5,148 bases of DNA. Origin: JBGZEX01 sp041846495. Lineage in GTDB: Bacteria > Bacteroidota > Bacteroidia > Bacteroidales > Marinifilaceae. The position numbers and the translations under genes are program-made. Shown here piece by piece: positions 1 to 5,068 of the stretch (the first letter of the stretch is position 1; each line of letters begins with the position of its first letter). Under the pieces are notes generated by a model that saw only the letters and a list, made by a program, of their open reading frames with translations, ran no database searches and had not been told where the DNA came from. The stretch lies in assembly GCA_041846495.1 (NCBI GenBank), contig JBGZEX010000020.1, forward strand, positions 1 to 5,148. The letters are read 5' to 3'.

Positions 1-70
1 ATGACTTACCGGACTTCAATTGTTCGATAGCCTTGTTCTTGATACTTTCAAAATCAAATTCTGCTTTCAT
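1..70 (-). CDS. IS256-like (mutator-type) transposase, N-terminal fragment cut by the window edge
   Basis: This is an open frame of 23 codons that starts at the ATG at 70-68 and runs off the left edge without a stop. The visible protein begins MKAEFDFESI and continues NKAIEQLKSGK. This 'FDFE...A(I/M)..L.SGK' opening matches, from memory, the N-termini of IS256-family transposases of Bacteroidota, which continue into a 'DG..APL....LE..LEGE' region that would lie outside the window. These are DDE-type transposases of about 380-410 residues that move their element by a copy-out/paste-in route. The sequence upstream, with a nested promoter and hairpin and no other gene, fits the left end of an insertion sequence. 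The catalytic domain is not visible, so the family call rests on 23 residues and on context. It could instead be another short-start gene. Whether the element is intact cannot be judged. Confidence 0.55.
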   Translation of the reverse strand, partial: MKAEFDFESIKNKAIEQLKSGKS

Positions 71-123
71 AAAAAAAAACTGTGTTAGCAAAAATAATAT
101 TTTAGTCTTTACTGACACAGTTT
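71..123 (-). terminator. Terminator-like hairpin immediately upstream of the transposase start
   Basis: On the minus strand AAACTGTGTCAG (123-112) pairs with CTAACACAGTTT (88-77) over 12 positions, with one G-T wobble and a 23-nt loop. The 3' arm runs into nine consecutive T residues (79-71), directly followed by the transposase ATG at 70. A stem plus a T9 tract is the layout of a factor-independent terminator. Because it lies before the gene rather than after it, it would stop transcripts entering the element from outside. The stem is AT-rich, so its strength is uncertain. Confidence 0.5.
89..96 (-). promoter_or_regulatory. Candidate -7 box of the transposase promoter (TATTTTTG)
   Basis: On the minus strand TATTTTTG matches the Bacteroidota -7 consensus TAnnTTTG exactly. 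It sits inside the loop of the hairpin at 77-123. No good TTTG is present about 20 bp upstream (the sequence there is near AACTGTG), so the -33 element is weak. Transcription from this box would start within the second hairpin arm, leaving the first arm out of the element's own mRNA. Confidence 0.4.
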
Positions 124-146
124 AATTTACATCCTCTTTTTAAATA

Positions 147-180
147 TGCCCAAGCACGTTTGCGTTATAATGCTTGGGCA
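147..180. repeat. Perfect 10-bp inverted repeat with 14-bp loop, next to the IS end
   Basis: TGCCCAAGCA (147-156) and TGCTTGGGCA (171-180) are exact reverse complements separated by 14 bases. It is the most GC-rich stem in the 70-318 gap. Neither side carries a good T tract: the minus strand continues TATTTAAAAAG and the plus strand CGATTCAATATT. It may be a terminator for minus-strand transcription from the HTH gene, whose T-tract was lost or separated by the IS insertion, or a recognition structure. The rest of the 181-318 stretch shows no gene. Confidence 0.5.
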
Positions 181-265
181 CGATTCAATATTATTATACA
201 AGTGTTTTCGGAATCCTTTGCTTAGAATAACGGGTAGCCTGCTCTTGTTTTTTATTTAATACGAA

Positions 266-285
266 GGTTTACTCGTCGGTAAACC
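266..285 (-). terminator. Weak terminator-like hairpin after the HTH gene
   Basis: GGTTTAC (266-272) pairs with GTAAACC (279-285) around a 6-nt loop, beginning 34 bp past the stop codon of the HTH gene. In the minus direction it is followed by TTCGTATT, a poor T tract. It is placed correctly for a terminator or a 3'-end stabilising hairpin, but the evidence is the 7-bp stem and its location only. Confidence 0.35.
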
Positions 286-318
286 GTTAAAGTTTTCTTA
301 TATATTCAGTAAAATCCT

Positions 319-570
319 TTATTGTTGTTCTGCAATGATTTCTTTTGCTTTTTCCAATATCCTTGTGTCGTCCAATAGTACGATACCGCCGTCGGGGCCT
401 TGTTCCAAATGTATGCCAACCGCTTTCCCCGATTCGTAATTGTCGCCTCCGAAATAATTTCTGACGGTTTCGGCATTTATTCCCAATTCATCGGCAATTC
501 TCTGCATGCTCCCATCGGGCAACATATCTTTGATTTTTCTAAGTTCGTTGAAAGTAATTCTTTTACTCAT
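319..570 (-). CDS. Small helix-turn-helix DNA-binding protein (83 aa)
   Basis: This is a complete 83-residue frame, ATG at 570-568 and TAA at 321-319. Residues about 22-40, MQRIADELGINAETVRNYF, form a textbook helix-turn-helix: the first helix around RIADELG, the turn at GIN, and the recognition helix AETVRNYF. The C-terminal half has a GPDGGIVLLDD turn/strand region (about 58-68) followed by an acidic/basic helix. I see no signal peptide, membrane segment or enzyme motif. From memory, short proteins of this shape recur in Bacteroidales genomes as 'DNA-binding protein' without an assigned role. It is transcribed alone, divergent from the helicase. Its promoter (601-632) is overlaid by an 11-bp inverted repeat, which makes autoregulation a reasonable guess. 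The DNA-binding assignment is fairly secure; the target and function are unknown. Confidence 0.8.
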   Translation of the reverse strand: MSKRITFNELRKIKDMLPDGSMQRIADELGINAETVRNYFGGDNYESGKAVGIHLEQGPDGGIVLLDDTRILEKAKEIIAEQQ

Positions 571-600
571 ATTTTATAAGTTTAATGATTAATCGCTCAA

Positions 601-632
601 TAAATATAAAACATTATTTTATTAAAAACAAA
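601..632 (-). promoter_or_regulatory. Promoter of the HTH gene (TTTG-N20-TATATTTA)
   Basis: On the minus strand TTTG (632-629) is followed by exactly 20 bases and then TATATTTA (608-601), one mismatch from the Bacteroidota -7 consensus TAnnTTTG. The predicted start of transcription is near 593, giving a leader of about 22-25 nt before the ATG at 570. The spacing is the same as in the two other promoters near the right end of the window. Confidence 0.6.
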
Positions 633-644
633 TATGTTTTATAT
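604..644. repeat. Perfect 11-bp inverted repeat over the HTH-gene promoter (candidate operator)
   Basis: ATATAAAACAT (604-614) and ATGTTTTATAT (634-644) are exact reverse complements with a 19-bp spacer, so the half-sites are 30 bp apart, about three helical turns. The left half overlaps the -7 box and the right half abuts the -33 element of the HTH gene promoter. This is where a repressor would act. The half-sites are AT-rich in an AT-rich region, which raises the chance of coincidence. Confidence 0.45.
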
Positions 645-689
645 GGAATTCGGCTATTTTATGGTTTCTCCATAACGACTATTTTCTTG

Positions 690-721
690 TATGCATAAAA
701 TCAAATAATTATATATTTTTG
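690..721 (+). promoter_or_regulatory. Candidate helicase promoter (TATG-N20-TATTTTTG)
   Basis: TATTTTTG (714-721) matches TAnnTTTG, and TATG (690-693), a 3-of-4 match to the -33 box, lies exactly 20 bp upstream. Transcription would start near 729, giving a leader of about 75 nt. A second exact -7 match, TAACTTTG at 778-785, lies closer to the gene but lacks a -33 box; it would give a very short leader of about 14 nt. I cannot tell which is used. Confidence 0.45.
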
Positions 722-805
722 TAAAGCTCGATATTTTTTATTTCGGGACGATTTATAAAGAATCGGGCATAATGTCATAACTTTGTTTTTTAATTGATGC
801 GGATT

Positions 806-2065
806 ATGATAGATAGATTTTCGGAATTGAATATTGGCAAGTCGATATTGTCGGCATTGGACGATGCGGGGTTCGAACATCCGACTCCCATACAGGAGGC
901 GGCTTTCCCCGTAATTCGTTCCGGGCGGGATATGATAGGCATAGCTCAAACGGGGACGGGTAAAACCTTGGCTTATCTTATGCCCGTTTTGATGAGATTG
1001 AATTACGCACAGGGCAATTATCCCCGAGCTTTGGTTGTCGTACCTACGCGGGAATTGGTCGTTCAGGTTTGCGAATCGGTGGAGTTGCTTACCGAATACA
1101 TGGATATAAGATGTGTGGGAATTTACGGGGGGACGAATATACGTACCCAACAAGATGCCGTATATGCCGGTTGCGATATCCTTGTAGCTACGCCGGGAAG
1201 GTTTATGGATATATATCTTAAGGGCATTATCCGTACTTCTTCAATTCGTACGGTCGTTATCGATGAAGCCGACAGACTGATGGATATGGGATTTATTCCC
1301 CAACTCCGGGCGATATTGGATGTAGTTCCGGCAAAACATCAGACATTGTTGTTTTCCGCTACCTTTTCGGATAAAGTAGCCGATATGGCTGAAGATTTCT
1401 TGAGGAATCCGGAAAGGGTGGAAGTCGCTCCTCAAGCTACTCCCGTGGAAAATATAAGACAGTTGCGTTATGATTTGCCCAATGTCATGTCGAAGATTAA
1501 TTTCTTGAAGGTGTTCTTGGCGGATAGGGAAGTGTTTTCCAAAGTTATCGTGTTTACGGAGACTAAGAAGAATGCAGACCGTATTATCGAGTGGTTGGCG
1601 GAGTTCTTCGGTGATGAAATCGGGATAATTCATTCGAATAAAGCTCAGAATACCCGTTTGAATGCATTGAATGCCTTTCGTTCGGGGGAAAGCAGGATAC
1701 TGGTCGCTACCGACGTGGCTGCACGGGGAGTGGATATCGACGGAGTAACCCATGTCGTGAATTTCGATATCCCTTCCTTGCCCGAAGAATATGTACATAG
1801 AATCGGGCGGACGGGAAGAGCCGGGAATTGCGGAGAAAGTATAAGTTTGGTGTCCGAAAAGGAAATGGAACGTTTCGAAGCGATAGAGCGACTTATCAAT
1901 CGGAAAATTTCAGCGGAAGTTCTGCCCGATGAGGTGGAGATTTCGGATGTGATGACGGATGAGGAAAAATTGCTTACCCCCAATATTCGTTATGATAGCG
2001 GACACGGGAAACATAATTCGCAAACTCCGGAGAAAAGGAAAGGGCGACGACGAAATATGCGTTAG
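806..2065 (+). CDS. DEAD-box ATP-dependent RNA helicase, RhlE-like
   Basis: This is a complete 419-residue two-domain helicase core. Motifs in order are: Q motif with GFEHPTPIQ (22-30); motif I AQTGTGKT (47-54, Walker A, ATP binding); Ia PTREL (80-84); Ib ATPGR (128-132); motif II DEAD (153-156, Mg/ATP hydrolysis); motif III SAT (184-186); motif IV VIVFTETKK (247-255); the HSNKAQNTR segment (276-284); motif V ATDVAARGVD (301-310); motif VI HRIGRTGR (331-338). All catalytic motifs are intact. After the core comes a short tail ending in a basic KRKGRRR cluster, likely an RNA-contacting extension. Such enzymes unwind short RNA duplexes in ribosome assembly and RNA turnover in the cytoplasm. Start choice: ATG 806 gives MIDRFSEL, placing the Q-motif phenylalanine at the usual distance; ATG 797 and TTG 794 are in-frame alternatives. 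It is a monocistronic gene, divergent from the HTH gene. Family certainty is high; RhlE versus another subgroup is less certain. Confidence 0.95.
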   Translation: MIDRFSELNIGKSILSALDDAGFEHPTPIQEAAFPVIRSGRDMIGIAQTGTGKTLAYLMPVLMRLNYAQGNYPRALVVVPTRELVVQVCESVELLTEYMDIRCVGIYGGTNIRTQQDAVYAGCDILVATPGRFMDIYLKGIIRTSSIRTVVIDEADRLMDMGFIPQLRAILDVVPAKHQTLLFSATFSDKVADMAEDFLRNPERVEVAPQATPVENIRQLRYDLPNVMSKINFLKVFLADREVFSKVIVFTETKKNADRIIEWLAEFFGDEIGIIHSNKAQNTRLNALNAFRSGESRILVATDVAARGVDIDGVTHVVNFDIPSLPEEYVHRIGRTGRAGNCGESISLVSEKEMERFEAIERLINRKISAEVLPDEVEISDVMTDEEKLLTPNIRYDSGHGKHNSQTPEKRKGRRRNMR

Positions 2066-2296
2066 TCCTTATTTGCTCGTATTTTATAAGTTAGGGGAAT
2101 ATTGAGGTTCGGGAGTTGCGAAGCGTGCATTGGAATTTTTTCGGAGACCGGGGAGAGGTGTTTTAAGCATCCGAAAATCGGAGAACTGTTAAAAACTGAT
2201 ATTTCGACGTATGGCTTCTTGTCGGAAATATCGGATTGGGTTTCTTCAAATGCGATTTTTGTACGGAGAAGATGCCGAATGAATTCGAGATGTCGA
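2066..2296. other. Convergent intergenic gap without a credible gene
   Basis: These 231 bases separate the 3' ends of the helicase and the DUF2400 gene. A plus-strand frame of 78 codons (2102-2338) begins with TTG, has no recognisable domain and runs into the DUF2400 coding region, so I do not call it. The gap holds several inverted repeats: TTTTCGGA (2138-2145) with TCCGAAAA (2170-2177); TCCGA (2170-2174) with TCGGA (2178-2182), which would compete for the same arm; and the terminator-like hairpin at 2198-2232. No obvious intrinsic terminator for the helicase on the plus strand is visible. Confidence 0.6.
2191..2232 (-). terminator. Intrinsic terminator of the aldolase-mnmD-DUF2400 operon
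   Basis: Read on the minus strand, GATATTTCCGAC (2232-2221) pairs with GTCGAAATATC (2208-2198), giving 11 pairs with one bulged base around a 12-nt loop. It is followed by AG and five T residues (2195-2191). It lies about 65 bp past the DUF2400 stop codon. In the plus direction the hairpin is followed by GGATTGGG, so it should work for the operon and not for the helicase. Confidence 0.55.
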
Positions 2297-3073
2297 TTAT
2301 TGGGAAGTTTTTCTCCCGAATGCTCCGAGTCCGAATAAGGCGAAATCGTATTTTATAGGATCTTCCTTGTCGAAAATACGTAACTTCCCGGTCAATTCGT
2401 ACACGGCTTTTGCGTCGTTTTGCTTACGGGAGAGGAGGCCTAATTCTCTGCTTACATTTCCGGTATGGATATCTAAAGGGATTAGAAGGGCGGATGGCGG
2501 AATTCCTTTCCATAGGCCGAAATCCACATTCCCTTTGTCTTTACGTACCATCCAGCGTAAAAACATATTTATTCGTTTGGCCGCCGAACCCCTTGTCATA
2601 TCCGGAATATGGCGCATGACTCTTTTTTCGGTGGGAAGTTCCGTGAATACCTGTCTCCAGCGGACGATGGCGGAAAACATATCTCCGCTCTCCCGGTAAG
2701 CGGAAGTGAACAAATTTTCCAAACCTCCGTGATTGCGGTATATATTTGCGATGGAGCGCATGAAATACGCACAGTCGTAACTGTTGAACGTCCGATGGAT
2801 AAAAGAAATCGAATTCATTTCTTTTTCACTTGCATTGCAGATAAATTCGTAAGGAGCATAATCCATTGCCTGCATGAGTTTTCGTGCGTTTTTAATAATG
2901 CTCCGGCGCTGTCCCCATGCAATGCTTGCCGTAAGGAATCCGGAGATTTCGATATCCTCTTTTTTATCGAATATCTTGGGGATTTGTATGGGATCCGTTT
3001 CTATAAAATATTCCGAACGGGAGTATTCCGCATATTTTTCCTCCAATAATTCGTATATCCGATTGAAATCCAT
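2297..3073 (-). CDS. TIGR02757 / DUF2400 family protein of unknown function
   Basis: This is a complete 258-residue frame at the usual family length, starting at ATG 3073-3071, one base after the mnmD stop. Recognisable family segments are DPIQIP (27-32), EISGFLTASIAWGQR (42-56), HRTFN (93-97), GSAAKRINMFLRWMVRKD (162-179), VDFGLWK (183-189), IPLDIHTGNVSRELGLL (198-214), RKQND (216-220) and DPIKYDFALFGLG (238-250). The biochemical role of the family is not known to me. Many family members have cysteine where this one has Ala165 in the GSAAKR motif (from memory). The G-x-A-x-K spacing at 162-166 plus the downstream LDIHTGNVSRELGL segment recalls the helix-hairpin-helix Lys/Asp pair of endonuclease III-type DNA glycosylases; that is inference. 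There is no signal peptide or membrane segment, so it is probably cytoplasmic. As the last gene of the operon it is translationally close-coupled to mnmD. Confidence 0.9.
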   Translation of the reverse strand: MDFNRIYELLEEKYAEYSRSEYFIETDPIQIPKIFDKKEDIEISGFLTASIAWGQRRSIIKNARKLMQAMDYAPYEFICNASEKEMNSISFIHRTFNSYDCAYFMRSIANIYRNHGGLENLFTSAYRESGDMFSAIVRWRQVFTELPTEKRVMRHIPDMTRGSAAKRINMFLRWMVRKDKGNVDFGLWKGIPPSALLIPLDIHTGNVSRELGLLSRKQNDAKAVYELTGKLRIFDKEDPIKYDFALFGLGAFGRKTSQ

Positions 3074-3074
3074 G

Positions 3075-3755
3075 CTATGCGATTTTTTGAGCCCTGAGCA
3101 TTTCCCTCTTCCCGGGAGGTCCGGGGAGACGGTATACTTTGAATCCCGAATTGCGAAGTATTGCTTTTACCTTGCCTTTTACGCAATACGAAACTAAAAT
3201 GCCCTTGTGTTTCAGAGCTTTGTTGCAAAGGGAGAATACTTCTTCCGTCCACAGTTCCGGTTGGACATTCGGACTGAATGCATCGAAATATATACAGTCG
3301 TATTTTCCGTATTCGGGATTGATTCGGCGGAAGTCTTCTTTTTGTTTGAATATGGAAAACCGATGACATATTGTTTGCCGGGAATCCCATGGTGCTTCGT
3401 GCAGTTTTGAGAAATTATCCGCATCTTCACAGTCGATTAATGCCGGGTAATTCAATGCTTTCCATTCTTTTTCGGATAGAGGGAATTTTTCTACCGTATG
3501 ATAAAAGACCGGAATACCGTTTCGAACGGAAAATATAAGACTGAGATAAGCATTGAGACCGGTTCCGAAGCCGAATTCCAATATGTTTATCTCTTTATCC
3601 GACCTGTCGTATACGTATTTCAGACCGTTTTCGATAAATATGTGGTCGGATTCTCGAACGGCTCCGTGGGAGGAATGGTAACATTCCCCTAATTCGGGGA
3701 TATATACGGTCGAACTTTTATCCTCGGTGGTTACGACTTTGCGCTCATACGGCAT
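3075..3755 (-). CDS. mnmD: tRNA 5-aminomethyl-(2-thio)uridine-34 methyltransferase MnmD
   Basis: This is a complete 226-residue protein. It carries the MnmD hallmarks in order: TED..ST.Y near the N-terminus (10-18), YHSSHGAVRESDHIFIENGL (26-45), the SAM-binding motif ILEFGFGTGLNA (58-69), a TVEKFPL acidic strand end (87-93), FDAFSPNVQPELW (157-169), SYCVKGKVK (189-197) and GPPGKREML (212-220). MnmD uses S-adenosylmethionine to methylate nm5(s2)U34 to mnm5(s2)U34 in tRNAs reading split codon boxes ending in A/G, the last step after MnmE-MnmG. In E. coli this domain is fused to an FAD oxidase (MnmC). Here it stands alone, so the cmnm5-to-nm5 oxidase activity is absent from this polypeptide, as is common in Bacteroidota. 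Its ATG lies inside the aldolase gene (11-bp overlap), and its stop is 1 bp before the DUF2400 start, indicating translational coupling in one operon. Confidence 0.93.
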   Translation of the reverse strand: MPYERKVVTTEDKSSTVYIPELGECYHSSHGAVRESDHIFIENGLKYVYDRSDKEINILEFGFGTGLNAYLSLIFSVRNGIPVFYHTVEKFPLSEKEWKALNYPALIDCEDADNFSKLHEAPWDSRQTICHRFSIFKQKEDFRRINPEYGKYDCIYFDAFSPNVQPELWTEEVFSLCNKALKHKGILVSYCVKGKVKAILRNSGFKVYRLPGPPGKREMLRAQKIA

Positions 3756-4773
3756 ATTTTCTCAAAATATCGATAAAGTCGTCGATGTCGTCTTCTTCCG
3801 TATCGAAAGCACACATCCACCTTACAAGGTCTTCGTTTTCATCCCAAACGTAGAAAAAGCATTTGGATTGAAGAATTTCGATATTTTCCATAGGGATTTT
3901 GGCAAAGACCGAATTCGCTTCTACGGCTTGGGTAATCGTGATATCCGGGAATTCCGTCAATTCTTGGGCAAGCTTTCTGGCCATGCGATTTGCATGCTCC
4001 GCATTCTTCAGCCATAAATCATTTTTCAGTAAAGCGGAGAACTGGGCGCCGATAAACCGCATTTTCGAATGCAATTGCATTTGTTGTTTGCGGATGAATT
4101 TCACCTCTTTATAAAACTCCTTATTGAATAGGATGACCGCTTCTCCGAACATCATTCCGTTTTTCGTACCGCCGAAACTCATCACGTCGATACCGGCCTC
4201 TACGGTCAGTTCTTTGGGATCGCAATCCAAATAAGCGACGGCATTGGCAAATCTGGCTCCGTCCATATGTACATACATTCCCCGTTCGTGTGCGAATTCG
4301 GTTATCTTTCGTATTTCTTCGGGGGTATAAACCGTACCCAACTCGGTGCATTGACTGATGGATATGATTTTAGGTTGGGAGTGATGCTGATCCCCGAATC
4401 CGTGAATATGGCGTTTTATGAGAGGAACGTTTAATTTCCCGTCGGGAGTAGGCAGGGTAATCAATTTGCAACCTATTTGTTTTTCCGTAGCTCCGCATTC
4501 GTCTACGTTTATATGTGCGGTTTCCGCACATACGACGGAATTGTACGAACGGGCGAAGACGGATAATCCCAAAATGTTTGCAGCCGTACCGTTATATACG
4601 AAGTACACCTTTATATCCGGTCCGAAAATCTCCTCGAAATCTTCGACGGCACGTTGAGTATATATGTCGTCTCCGTAAGAAATCTGGTGGTTTTCCGATG
4701 CTTTTTGCAAGGCTTTCATAATCTCCGGCGAAACCCCTGCAAAATTATCGCTTCCGAATCCTTTATCTTCCAT
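3745..4773 (-). CDS. Threonine aldolase family PLP-dependent enzyme (low-specificity L-threonine aldolase type)
   Basis: This is a complete 342-residue fold-type I PLP enzyme of typical length. Visible landmarks are SDNFAGVSPEIMKAL (8-22), YGDDIYTQ (33-40), YNGTAAN (60-66, cofactor phosphate loop), AETAHINVDECGA (83-95, with His87 at the position expected to stack on PLP), VHMDGAR (168-174, with Asp171 to pair the pyridine nitrogen and Arg174 for the substrate carboxylate) and SFGGTKNG (199-206), where Lys204 is the expected Schiff-base lysine. The family (ltaE/ltaA type) reversibly cleaves L-threonine and allo-threonine to glycine plus acetaldehyde, although some members act on other beta-hydroxy amino acids. 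Residue roles are assigned by family analogy. It is the first gene of the operon, with its own near-consensus promoter at 4798-4829 and a leader of about 18 nt. Start ATG 4773-4771 is the natural choice. Confidence 0.92.
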   Translation of the reverse strand: MEDKGFGSDNFAGVSPEIMKALQKASENHQISYGDDIYTQRAVEDFEEIFGPDIKVYFVYNGTAANILGLSVFARSYNSVVCAETAHINVDECGATEKQIGCKLITLPTPDGKLNVPLIKRHIHGFGDQHHSQPKIISISQCTELGTVYTPEEIRKITEFAHERGMYVHMDGARFANAVAYLDCDPKELTVEAGIDVMSFGGTKNGMMFGEAVILFNKEFYKEVKFIRKQQMQLHSKMRFIGAQFSALLKNDLWLKNAEHANRMARKLAQELTEFPDITITQAVEANSVFAKIPMENIEILQSKCFFYVWDENEDLVRWMCAFDTEEDDIDDFIDILRKYAV

Positions 4774-4797
4774 TATGTATTTAGAATTAAAACTCTA

Positions 4798-4829
4798 CAA
4801 ATATAAATTATATTATTCATTTCGGCAAT
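4798..4829 (-). promoter_or_regulatory. Promoter of the aldolase-mnmD-DUF2400 operon (ATTG-N20-TATATTTG)
   Basis: On the minus strand TATATTTG (4805-4798) matches the Bacteroidota -7 consensus exactly, and ATTG (4829-4826) lies 20 bp upstream as the -33 box. Transcription should begin near 4791, leaving a leader of about 18 nt before ATG 4773. No operator or riboswitch-like structure fits in so short a leader. Confidence 0.75.
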
Positions 4830-4906
4830 TAATAAAATTTGATTTATCCCTTTCAAAGGAAAATATTTGAAAAGCGATGAGAGAAACGGAGAAAACATAT
4901 TATTTA

Positions 4907-4938
4907 TTTGATAAATTCGGAAAACCGTTTTATATTTG
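4907..4938 (+). promoter_or_regulatory. Promoter of tRNA-Ser (TTTG-N20-TATATTTG)
   Basis: TTTG (4907-4910) and TATATTTG (4931-4938) are both exact consensus matches with a 20-bp spacer, the best promoter in the window. The expected transcription start is near 4944-4946, only a few bases before the mature tRNA 5' end at 4951, so the 5' leader removed by RNase P is very short. Confidence 0.8.
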
Positions 4939-4950
4939 CAGCCGGATTCG

Positions 4951-5035
4951 GGAGAGATGGCAGAGTGGTCGAATGCGGCGGTCTTGAAAACCGTTGAAGT
5001 GCGAGCTTCCGGGGGTTCGAATCCCTCTCTCTCCG
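4951..5035 (+). tRNA. tRNA-Ser, anticodon UGA
   Basis: This 85-nt sequence folds as a class II tRNA. The acceptor stem is GGAGAGA (4951-4957) with TCTCTCC (5028-5034), with discriminator G5035. The D-arm region lies at about 4960-4977. The anticodon stem is GCGGT (4978-4982) with ACCGT (4990-4994), and the 7-nt loop CTTGAAA has anticodon TGA at 4985-4987. The long variable arm has stem GAAG (4996-4999) with CTTC (5006-5009). The T stem is GGGGG (5011-5015) with CCCTC (5023-5027), around the loop TTCGAAT. The long variable arm and G73 are serine identity features. CCA is not encoded (CAA follows G5035), so it must be added by the CCA-adding enzyme. The tRNA reads UCA and, with U34 modification, other UCN codons. 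Its own promoter and terminator bracket it as a single-gene unit. Confidence 0.97.
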
Positions 5036-5068
5036 CAATAAACGCTGAAAATCAGCAAATTATAAAAC

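Larger units (their letters stand above)
1..137 (-). mobile_element. Probable end of an IS256-family insertion sequence (5' end relative to the transposase)
   Basis: The stretch contains the start of the putative transposase and its non-coding leader. Read on the minus strand, the presumed terminus begins near GAGGATGTAAATTAAACTGT (about 137-118). It resembles the ACTGTGT-containing terminal repeats I associate with Bacteroidota IS256 members. The outer boundary at 137 is an estimate, because the opposite end and the 8-9 bp target duplication are not both visible. The AACTGTGT / ACACAGTT pair inside this end forms the hairpin described separately. Confidence 0.4.

Noticed and set aside
1631..1657. 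HSNKAQNTR in the helicase in place of the more usual HGD..Q..R
   Set aside because: From memory this HSNK variant is common in RhlE-like helicases of Bacteroidota, so it is not a sign of lost function.
701..1983. Minus-strand frames opposite the helicase (701-1153, 1241-1798, 1645-1983)
   Set aside because: They are antisense shadows of a helicase with every motif intact. Their translations show no domain.
571..2092. ATTTTATAAGTT occurs at both 571-582 and 2081-2092, flanking the helicase
   Set aside because: A 12-base AT-only-plus-G match in AT-rich intergenic DNA is plausible by chance. It does not extend, and there is no other sign of a duplicated target or a mobile unit around the helicase.
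2102..2338. Plus-strand open frame of 78 codons starting at TTG in the convergent gap
   Set aside because: It has no recognisable motif, a poor start, no promoter or ribosome site, an odd composition rich in Cys, Ser and Arg, and it overlaps the well-supported DUF2400 3' end on the other strand.
2367..4721. Plus-strand frames and out-of-frame minus-strand frames across the operon
   Set aside because: All overlap three complete, family-recognised genes and have no motifs, promoters or coupling of their own.
4951..5037. Missing CCA at the tRNA 3' end as a sign of a pseudogene
   Set aside because: Lack of encoded CCA is normal in Bacteroidota tRNA genes, and every stem of this tRNA pairs correctly.
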